From the NCBI GenBank assembly GCA_947444055.1, contig CANEYR010000024.1, forward strand, positions 1 to 50,121: a DNA stretch of 50,121 nt, in the 5' to 3' direction. Positions 43,897 to 50,121 of the stretch are shown here, one piece after another (the stretch's first letter is position 1; each line of letters opens with the position of its first letter). A model generated the notes under the pieces. The model had not been told where the DNA came from. It made no database searches and saw only the letters and a list, made by a program, of their open reading frames with translations. The stretch is from Planctomycetota bacterium. GTDB taxonomy: Bacteria > Planctomycetota > UBA1135 > UBA2386. The translations under genes were made by a program, and so were the position numbers.

Positions 43897-44484
43897 TTAG
43901 CCAGCGCCGTCGTAGGCGGTGCGCACCCAGACGAGCAGTTGCTTGTCGACTTCGGCGAGGTTGCTGACGTGCACCTTGTATTGGCACATGCCGCCGTCCG
44001 GTTGTGCGACCAGTCGGTCGGTCGCTTCGACATCGCGCATGTTGAGTCCGATCTCCAAGCGCCCCTTCGTGCCCGGGCCGACCATCGCGAACTGCTTCTT
44101 GCGGCGCAGGCTGACGTAGGCCTTCTTGGGTGCGACTTCGAATTTGCCGAGGCGTTCGATCTGCGCCATCACCGCATCGTGCAGAGCGCGCAGCGGTGCC
44201 TTGCTGCCGGCGTACATGCCAGCCAGCGGATCCTGACTCGTCGAGGTGGTTGCGGTCGGCGCCGCGGCGTCGCTGCTCGCGGCAGCCGCGTCGCGAAACG
44301 TGTGCACTACGGTGTTGGCATCACCGTGGCCCATATGCAGTTCCTTCTTCAGGAACGTCACCAGTTCGCCGTGCTTTTGTCGGCCGCTCTTGCTGAGCAA
44401 CGCGTGCAACTGCGCAACCGACTTGCCGGTGCGCTCGACGATGTTGGCTAACTGGGCCTGGATGGCCTTCTGAGGGTCGCTCAT
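43897..44484 (-). CDS. DUF4287/DUF5655 protein
   Basis: The protein is 195 residues. The N-terminal 65 are DUF4287 (AQLANIVERTGKSVAQLHAL, then KHGELVTFLKKELHMGHGDA). An Ala/Thr/Ser linker follows, and the C-terminal 110 are DUF5655 (KKAYVSLRRKKQFAMVGPGT, then KGRLEIGLNMRD). This combination is a frequent, stand-alone cytoplasmic protein of unknown role. Confidence 0.88.
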   Translation of the reverse strand: MSDPQKAIQAQLANIVERTGKSVAQLHALLSKSGRQKHGELVTFLKKELHMGHGDANTVVHTFRDAAAASSDAAAPTATTSTSQDPLAGMYAGSKAPLRALHDAVMAQIERLGKFEVAPKKAYVSLRRKKQFAMVGPGTKGRLEIGLNMRDVEATDRLVAQPDGGMCQYKVHVSNLAEVDKQLLVWVRTAYDGAG

Positions 44485-44559
44485 GCGCCGCGCAGGCTAC
44501 TGGCCAAGCCGTCCGCTTGCTTCTGCGATGACGCGTTCGTCGCTCGCCAAGAATTCCCC

Positions 44560-44620
44560 GAACCAGACTACGCCAGGACCAGACTTCCCCAGGGACCAAC
44601 CCAAGGGACCAAACTACGCC
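44560..44620 (-). repeat. Three short degenerate repeats beside mqnC
   Basis: On the plus strand, AACCAGACTACGCC (44561), GACCAGACTTCCCC (44577) and GACCAAACTACGCC (44607) lie close together, the last overlapping the mqnC stop. A related GAACCGAACTACGG occurs at 43724. They do not form a clear hairpin. Their meaning is unknown. Confidence 0.4.
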
Positions 44621-45813
44621 TCGACTTTGGAGACGATGGCCTTCTTTTGATTGGCCGCATTGCCGAACCGGTCGGTCGCTGGCGTCTCCACCGGTTGGTA
44701 CATCATGTTGCGCCGCTGCGGCACGAAGCCGGCATCCTTGATGTGCCGCTCGATCTCCGGGATCGACGTCGGATGGGTGCAGCCCGCCGAGCTGACGACG
44801 TTCTCTTCCAGCATCGCCGAGCCAAAGTCGTCAGCACCCATCGATAGCCCGACCTGGCACGTCTTCATGCCCTGGGTGACGAAGCTCGACTGAATGTGCG
44901 GCACGTTCTGGAGGTAGAGCCGGGCCATGCTGAGGGTGCGCAGATACTCGGCCACGGTCGCCTTGGCACCGCCGCGCTCGACCAGAAACACTTTGCCCTT
45001 GGGTGTGTTGTCCGGCTGGAACGTCCACGGAATGAACGCAGTGAACACACCTCCGGTCTCGGCCTGCAAGTCGCGGATTCGCGTCATGTGCTCGATGCGT
45101 TCGGCGTCGCTCTCGACGTGACCAAACATCATCGTCGCAGTGCCCTTGCCGCCGAGCCTGGCCCATTGCCGCATGACTTCGAGCCACTCTTCGCTGGTGG
45201 CCTTCTTCGGCGCGATCACCTTGCGCACGCGTTCGACCAGGATTTCGGCGCCGCCGCCAGGAATCGAGTCGAGTCCCGCTGCCTTGAGGGCGACCAGAAT
45301 GTCGCGCACGGGGCGCTTCTCCAGCTTGCTCAAATGGGTGATCTCGGGCGGACTCATGCCGTGGATCCACACTTGTGGGTAGCGCTGCTTCAGATCCGTG
45401 AAGAGCTCCGCATACCAATCCGTCTTGAGGCGGGGATGGTGGCCGCCTTGCAGCAGCAACTGGATGCCGCCCTTGCTGAGCAGATCATCGACCTTCTGAT
45501 AGATGACTTCGCGCGACAGGATGTAGGCATCGGCGTCGCCGGGCGAACGATAGAACGCGCAGAAGCCGCAGTCGGTGATGCAGACGTTGGTCGGGTTGAG
45601 GTTGCGGTCGACGATGTAAGTGACCCGCACTTTGCCGTCGGCGTCGGCTGGGTTGAGACGCAGCCGCACGTCGTTGGCGAGCAACCCGAGCGAGGGTTGG
45701 TCAAGGCCGCGGTAGAGCTGCAGCGCTTCGGCTGCCGTGAGTTGGCCGCCGGCCAGGGCCTTTTGGCTGTGGTCGCGCAGTTGGGTCGGATCGATGGTGA
45801 CGGCGGGCGTCAT
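44614..45813 (-). CDS. mqnC: Cyclic dehypoxanthine futalosine synthase (radical SAM)
   Basis: MqnC cyclises dehypoxanthine futalosine in the futalosine pathway to menaquinone. The 399-residue protein has the radical SAM motif CITDCGFCAF (about 78-85). QLLLQGGHHPRLKTDW, a GLDSIPGGGAEILVERVR stretch, and the C-terminal GADDFGSAMLEENVVSSAG follow, all typical of MqnC. The ATG at 45813 gives the usual length; the frame is open further upstream. mqnE is 17 kb away in the same orientation. Confidence 0.92.
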   Translation of the reverse strand: MTPAVTIDPTQLRDHSQKALAGGQLTAAEALQLYRGLDQPSLGLLANDVRLRLNPADADGKVRVTYIVDRNLNPTNVCITDCGFCAFYRSPGDADAYILSREVIYQKVDDLLSKGGIQLLLQGGHHPRLKTDWYAELFTDLKQRYPQVWIHGMSPPEITHLSKLEKRPVRDILVALKAAGLDSIPGGGAEILVERVRKVIAPKKATSEEWLEVMRQWARLGGKGTATMMFGHVESDAERIEHMTRIRDLQAETGGVFTAFIPWTFQPDNTPKGKVFLVERGGAKATVAEYLRTLSMARLYLQNVPHIQSSFVTQGMKTCQVGLSMGADDFGSAMLEENVVSSAGCTHPTSIPEIERHIKDAGFVPQRRNMMYQPVETPATDRFGNAANQKKAIVSKVEA

Positions 45814-45949
45814 GGGGAGCAGAGGGTAGGCAGCGAGGGCTTTGCCGAGAAGGGCGAACCCTGCGGCCAACGACCGGCGGCGGGCTGAAATTGCGGTCCG
45901 CATGGCGTCCCGCCGTTACGGGCAGCAGCTTGCTGACTACTCTTCGGCA

Positions 45950-46987
45950 ATGAGAGCCTGCCCAATCTTGCTGCTCGCGTGCTGCACCGTGGGGTGTGGT
46001 AGTTCGAGTTCTTCGACGATTTCGACGCCGGTGATCGCGTCGGCGACCATCGGTCCGGAAGGCGGCGTGATCACGGTCGACGCGGGTTGGCAGGCAGGTT
46101 TGCGCCTGACGATCCCAGCCGGGGCGCTGGCCGTGCCGACCGCCGTGCGGGTGCGTGACGTCTCGCAGAACCCAGCCCCTGGCACGTTCGGCACGTCCAT
46201 CGTGTTGCCGCCTGGCCAACCCTTCGCACTCGAACCGGCGGGGCTGCGGCTCGATGAGCTGGCGACGCTGCGGGTGCCGTACCGACCGTCCTACATCTTC
46301 AATACCGGCCCCGGCAACGTGCGGGCGCGCGAAGTGCGCAATGGCTTTCCGATCGACTACGACCCGCCGGTGGTCGATGCGCGCGTGGGGTTCATCGAGT
46401 TTCCGGTGCGCAATCTCAGTCAGTACCAAGTCATCAAGGGACCCGTCGCCAATCTCGATAGCTATTTGCCAGTGCAAGGCACCACCGTCGCTCTGACAGA
46501 TGGCTACACCTTCTCAGTGGAAGAGGTGCCGACGCAGTCGCCGTTCTATCAACCAACCGCCAGCCGTTGGCGCATTCGCGGGCCCGAGACGGACGACCTG
46601 CTCTACATCGCCAACAACAAGTGGGTCGGCCGCGAGTCCGTCACGGCGGAATGGCGTGAGACGTGGATCTCGCCGGTGGACGTGTGGTTTGGCGCCAACT
46701 CCGGGATGCCAGGCGGCGCGGTGACGATGAATACCGAGGTACGGCGACCGCTCACGTCGCTGCCGGTCGGGGGCCAGATCACTGCCTTCAGCGCGTGGAG
46801 TTGGGCGGAGCCACGGCTCGTGGCGGGGCGACTGCTCTACGACGTCATCACCTTGCGCGTGACGCTGGCGTGGAATCGGCAGGACCTTGGCGTTGGGCAA
46901 CGCGAGTACCGCTTCTTCTTTGCGACCGGCCTTGGCCTCGTGGGATTCTCCGAGGACGCAGTCGGCCACGATCGCACCAGTCTTTGA
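45950..46987 (+). CDS. Lipoprotein with ZU5-like domain
   Basis: The protein is 345 residues. The lipoprotein signal is MRACPILLLACCTVGCGSSS, with the lipid cysteine at about 16. Residues of about 30-80 (ATIGPEGGVITVDAGWQAGL, then RLTIPAGALAVPTAVRVRDV) resemble the ZU5 domain found in many bacterial surface proteins. The rest is beta-rich with no family I recognise. Divergent from mqnC. Confidence 0.78.
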   Translation: MRACPILLLACCTVGCGSSSSSTISTPVIASATIGPEGGVITVDAGWQAGLRLTIPAGALAVPTAVRVRDVSQNPAPGTFGTSIVLPPGQPFALEPAGLRLDELATLRVPYRPSYIFNTGPGNVRAREVRNGFPIDYDPPVVDARVGFIEFPVRNLSQYQVIKGPVANLDSYLPVQGTTVALTDGYTFSVEEVPTQSPFYQPTASRWRIRGPETDDLLYIANNKWVGRESVTAEWRETWISPVDVWFGANSGMPGGAVTMNTEVRRPLTSLPVGGQITAFSAWSWAEPRLVAGRLLYDVITLRVTLAWNRQDLGVGQREYRFFFATGLGLVGFSEDAVGHDRTSL

Positions 46988-47072
46988 TCGCGGCAGGCTT
47001 TGATCGCGGCGTCGCGTTGAAATCAGCAAACCTGCGATTGCTGCGATGCGGTGCCCGGCGGACCATGCGTCG

Positions 47073-47681
47073 ATGAGCAGCCGGTATGCGTTCCTTGTCG
47101 ACACCTACGCGACCGAGATCCTGAAGGTGCTGTCCGTGTGGGCGATGGCCGCCGACGGCGACCTTGACGTGCGACCGCGCGCTGGCGATCCGCGTGGCCG
47201 TTCCCTGCGCGAGCACATGGTCCATCAATGCCAGAGTGAGAATGGCTGGTTTGTGGGCATGTTCGCCATCGCGGTGCCCGGGGACGTGCTGCCGACGGAG
47301 GTGACGCGACTTGGTTTTCTGCGGCACTACGCGAGCACGGCGGAGCAACGGCGACAAGCGCTAGCAGCCAAAGACGACGCGTGGTGGGAAGAGCCGGTCG
47401 CGTTCTTCGAAACCAAGCGATCGCGCACGTGGATCATGGTTCGGCGCATCGCGCACAGCGCGCACCATCGTGGCCAGCAGAGTGCCTTGCTGCGCATGCT
47501 CGGCGGCAGTCTGCACAGTACGTATGGTCCGACGGCGGATACCGGTGGGCTCGCCAAGGACAAGGCCCCGGTTGTCTATGCGTACCGTGACGTCGCGGCG
47601 TTGTTGGCCGGCGAAGCGGTCGGCGGCGCCAAGGCGGCGTTGCCGCCGCCGGTGTCACGACCAGTTACCGAACGGCCGTGA
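47073..47681 (+). CDS. DinB/YfiT-family putative metal-dependent protein
   Basis: The 202-residue protein has the four-helix DinB fold pattern. Metal-binding histidines are visible in LREHMVHQCQSENGW and RRIAHSAHHRGQQSALLRML, the second holding the His-x-x-x-His pair. Family members include bacillithiol and mycothiol transferases and stress-induced proteins of unknown role. It is convergent with the VOC pseudogene, with 15 bases between the stops. Confidence 0.85.
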   Translation: MSSRYAFLVDTYATEILKVLSVWAMAADGDLDVRPRAGDPRGRSLREHMVHQCQSENGWFVGMFAIAVPGDVLPTEVTRLGFLRHYASTAEQRRQALAAKDDAWWEEPVAFFETKRSRTWIMVRRIAHSAHHRGQQSALLRMLGGSLHSTYGPTADTGGLAKDKAPVVYAYRDVAALLAGEAVGGAKAALPPPVSRPVTERP

Positions 47682-47696
47682 GCAGGATGCGGATCC

Positions 47697-48478
47697 TCAG
47701 CACTTGCCGGTAGCGGACATGTTTGGTTGGAACATCGCGAACGTCGCGCCGACCGGATCCGTGAACATCGAGAAGGCGCCGAGTTCGGGGATCGGCGCGT
47801 TCTCCATCAGCGCCTGGGCGCCGAGCTTCTTCGCCTTCTCCGTCGAGTGCTTGCGGTCCGTCACGAAGAAGTAGACGAGCCAGCAGCTAGGCGCGCCGTT
47901 CATCGGGTTCTTCATGATGCCACCCGCCTGCTTGTCGCCGAGCATCTGCACGCGGTACGTGCCCATCGGCCCGAGGTCCTTGGCCATCTCCTTCCAGCCA
48001 AACATCGTCGTGTAGAACTGCTGGGCAGCGCCGTCGTTGGTCGACAGCAGTTCGTTTCAACAGATGCGGCCAGGAACCGGCTGGTCCGGATCGGCGCCGG
48101 CGGACTCGGGCAGTCCTTTGTAGAGCGAGAAGTACGCACCTTGCGGGTCGCCGACGACCGCGAAACGGCCAGTTCCAGGGATGTCCGTTGGTGGCACGCA
48201 GACAGTGCCTTTGAGTTGCTGCAGCTTCTTCGCCGCGGCGTCGACGTCGTTGACGGCGACATAGGGCATCCAATGGGACACGGGGATGTTCTTCTCTTCA
48301 ACGATGCCGCCGATCGGGCCGGGGCCGACCATGATCATGCGATAGGTGCATCCCTCCATAGGATCTCTTGGATCTGCCAATCGAACAGCGAGCAGTAGAA
48401 CTGCTGCGTCTTCTTGGCGTCGGTGGTCATCATGTCGTGCCAAACGAAGCGGCCTGGCCAGGGTGCTTGCGTGCTCAT
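47697..48478 (-). pseudogene. Two-domain VOC (glyoxalase-like) protein with frameshift and nonsense codon
   Basis: The full-length protein of about 260 residues can be rebuilt from three pieces. From ATG 48478 the frame reads PGRFVWHDMMTTDAKKTQQF, then YCSLFDWQIQEI. A one-base deletion near 48360 shifts it to MEGCTYRMIMVGPGPIGGIV, which ends at QPVPGRIC followed by TGA at 48059-48057. The same frame then continues NELLSTNDGAAQQFYTTMFG and ends as a second VOC domain at 47697. Relatives have CWNEL at that point, so TGG became TGA. Two independent lesions indicate a recently inactivated gene. Confidence 0.85.
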
Positions 48479-48578
48479 GGGGAGGACCTCTCGAGAGTGG
48501 TTGGGAAGCGGGGCAGGCTACGCCCCGTCGCCCTACCGCAGCGGACGAAGCCGACTGTGATTTTCCCGGCGCGCCCGG

Positions 48579-49880
48579 TTAACGAGCCGCAGGCAAGGAG
48601 TCTGGCGGTTGGCCAGGTTCTCCCTGCAAGGCGAGCGCCGTGTCGCGTCGCATCGACGTCGTGGCGAAGTCGCCGTGGCGCAGGAAGAACCGCCCGTCGC
48701 GCACGCCGCCCTGGCGGTCGGTGCGGTGCTGGTTGCCGTGGCCGTCGTGGGTGAACTTCGCCGTGCGCAGCGGCAGCCATTCGCCACCGCGAGTGCGCGC
48801 CCAGACGTTGCCGTAGGCGCATTCGCGCAAGCGGTCGCCGTTGCTGCCGCTGAAGTTCTCGCTGAACGAGTAGAGGCCCTGCAGGTACTTGCCGTCCTTC
48901 GGCGCCTTGAAGCTCGCGATCAGCCCCCATTCGCCGTGTTCGCCGCGCTCGGCGAACCAGAACCAGCCGGTGTAGGTCGTGTGCGTGCCGTCGACTTGCG
49001 CGCGCACGAGGAAACGGAACGTGTCGCCAAGCCGCCAGGGGTGCACGAGGTGGCTGTGGCCGCCGGTGCCCTCGTTGCCGAAGTCGCTCGCATGCACGCC
49101 GTCGCCCTTCGCCAGCAGCTGCACGCGGTCGTCGGCGCCGACCTTGTCGCGGTCCTTCGCTTCGCCGCCTGCATCCCACACGCTGAAGATCACGCGGCGT
49201 TCGGTCTCGGAGTTGACTTGCATGCCGAAGTAGCCGCGTTGCCAACCGGTCGCCATGTAGTAGGTCCACAGTGGGTCGGTCTTCGGCGTCAGTTCGCAGT
49301 AGAACCACTGGACGTCGTCGCGCTGGGCCGCGGGCACGTCGTATGACAGGTGCACGGACGAGGCGTTGCGCCGTTCGACCATGCTGACCTTGGCGCCGGC
49401 GATGGCGGGGCCGCTGAGATGCAGCGCCTTCAACAGGCGCAGCGGGCTCTGGTCGGTGGTCGCGAGGGTGAGCCGCAGCATGCCGGGTTGGTGCAGGCCG
49501 AACGTGCCCATGTCGAGTTCGACGCCGCCAGCCCGAGCCGACATCGCCGTGCTCGCCGTTGTGACATCGGACGGATGCGGGCCGCACGACAACCGGATCT
49601 CGGTCGCCGGTGCGTCCGGCAGGCGCTCGAGCCGCGCGCTCAGTTTCCCGGGTGTGTTGATCTCGATGTAGAACACCAACTCGCCGCGGCATTCGATCAC
49701 GGTGCCGGCCTTGGCGTCGCGGTGCATCGCGTTCGCATCCGGATGCGCGTAGCCGCAGAAGGCGGGCAGGGTCAGGGTTGGTGGTGGTGCGGGGGCTGGT
49801 GCTGGTTCCTGCGCTCGGGCGGGGCGGGGGGCGAGGCCAGCGGCGAACGAGAGGAGAAGAGTGAGGGCGACGGGCCGCAT
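48579..49880 (-). CDS. Exported DUF5077/DUF3472 protein
   Basis: The protein is 433 residues with a signal peptide (LTLLLSFAAGLAPRPARAQ) and a short proline-rich linker. The first beta-domain (about 55-160) resembles DUF5077. It is followed by DUF3472, recognised by VQWFYCELTPKTDPLWTYYM, then ATGWQRGYFGMQVNSETE, RVIFSVWDAGG and FWFAERGEHGEWGLIASFKA. Such proteins may bind or cleave glycans, but no activity is established. Confidence 0.85.
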   Translation of the reverse strand: MRPVALTLLLSFAAGLAPRPARAQEPAPAPAPPPTLTLPAFCGYAHPDANAMHRDAKAGTVIECRGELVFYIEINTPGKLSARLERLPDAPATEIRLSCGPHPSDVTTASTAMSARAGGVELDMGTFGLHQPGMLRLTLATTDQSPLRLLKALHLSGPAIAGAKVSMVERRNASSVHLSYDVPAAQRDDVQWFYCELTPKTDPLWTYYMATGWQRGYFGMQVNSETERRVIFSVWDAGGEAKDRDKVGADDRVQLLAKGDGVHASDFGNEGTGGHSHLVHPWRLGDTFRFLVRAQVDGTHTTYTGWFWFAERGEHGEWGLIASFKAPKDGKYLQGLYSFSENFSGSNGDRLRECAYGNVWARTRGGEWLPLRTAKFTHDGHGNQHRTDRQGGVRDGRFFLRHGDFATTSMRRDTALALQGEPGQPPDSLPAAR

Positions 49881-50044
49881 GCTCGGGACTCTACGGAGAC
49901 TCGGTCCGACGCGCGGTGCCTTGGTTGTGTCTGTCGCTGCGTGTCTCTGGTGGTCTCCGCTTGTCTCCGGTCTTGCCGCGCGGCGATCGCTCGCTACCAT
50001 GCCCCCTCCCCCGGAAGCCCCTGGCTTCCACGTTCGATCCGGGT

Positions 50045-50121
50045 CGGAGCGTAGCGCAGCCTGGTAGCGCACCTGCATGGGGTGCAGGGGGTCGCAAGTT
50101 CAAATCTTGTCGCTCCGACCA
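50045..50121 (+). tRNA. tRNA-Pro (anticodon GGG)
   Basis: The cloverleaf has acceptor stem CGGAGCG/CGCTCCG, D arm GCGC/GCGC, and anticodon stem CCTGC/GCAGG with loop ATGGGGT. The T arm is GCAAG/CTTGT with one G-T pair, followed by discriminator A and an encoded CCA that ends at the last base of the window. Anticodon GGG reads CCC and CCT proline codons. Confidence 0.95.

Noticed and set aside
48057..48059. In-frame UGA read as selenocysteine
   Set aside because: Relatives have tryptophan at that site, there is no sign of a recoding element, and a separate frameshift upstream already marks the gene as broken.

Overview
The window is high-GC bacterial DNA densely packed with genes, and it most resembles Planctomycetota. 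The main reason is the number of secreted proteins carrying FG-GAP, PKD, TIG or right-handed beta-helix domains. Several of these end in a lineage-typical C-terminal module (a GPGCAGTLG stretch, then PLPFDLG, then DPAANAFGF). DUF1552, DUF1570, DUF3472 and DUF1028 proteins and both futalosine-pathway radical SAM enzymes (MqnC and MqnE) fit the same picture. The lineage call is an inference from protein style; no rRNA is present.

Layout. 1-1 kb: an IS630-type insertion sequence cut by the window edge, whose transposase needs a -1 frameshift at an A8 run. 1.3-4.1 kb: a secreted DUF1028/TIG protein and a BrnT toxin with an XRE-type antitoxin. 4.1-7.6 kb: a solitary N6-adenine DNA methyltransferase, threonine ammonia-lyase and a DUF1294 protein. 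7.6-14.2 kb: a PpiC foldase, a coupled galactokinase/unknown/membrane glycosyltransferase-like operon, a FabG-like reductase and a DUF1552 protein. 14.3-17.2 kb: a ParDE module with a near-consensus promoter, tRNA-Arg(TCG), a beta-helix protein and a 5'-truncated FG-GAP gene. 17.3-25.4 kb: coupled SDR and S46 dipeptidyl-peptidase genes, a large lipoprotein, and a coupled amidohydrolase pair whose second member has lost metal ligands. 25.4-31.3 kb: a membrane protein, MqnE, a secreted protein with a (TC)15 tract in its signal peptide, and a coupled FG-GAP protein. 31.3-37.4 kb: glycerol kinase, a DUF1570 zincin-like TPR protein, a DUF433/DUF5615 toxin-antitoxin pair flanked by degenerate copies of the DUF1570 gene 3' end, and an RbfA-like gene overlapping an N-terminally shortened RtcB. 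37.4-50.1 kb: small FG-GAP and membrane genes, a truncated MGMT-like gene, DUF1697, DUF2293, a beta-helix protein facing a PKD protein across a 15-bp-stem terminator, DUF4287/DUF5655, MqnC, a ZU5-like lipoprotein, DinB, a VOC pseudogene with two lesions, a DUF3472 protein and tRNA-Pro(GGG).

How the genes work together. Many adjacent genes overlap by one base (TGATG) or four bases (ATGA), so translational coupling is a recurrent arrangement. The main points of interest are four. First, a probable phase-variable locus: the TC tract puts the strong ATG out of frame with a 740-codon secreted protein, and loss of one unit would restore it. Second, an RbfA-like/short-RtcB pair suggests ribosomal RNA maturation or repair. 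Third, two toxin-antitoxin operons share a TATGCT -10 placed so that the transcript would be leaderless. Fourth, the tandem amidohydrolases look like an active and an inactive partner.
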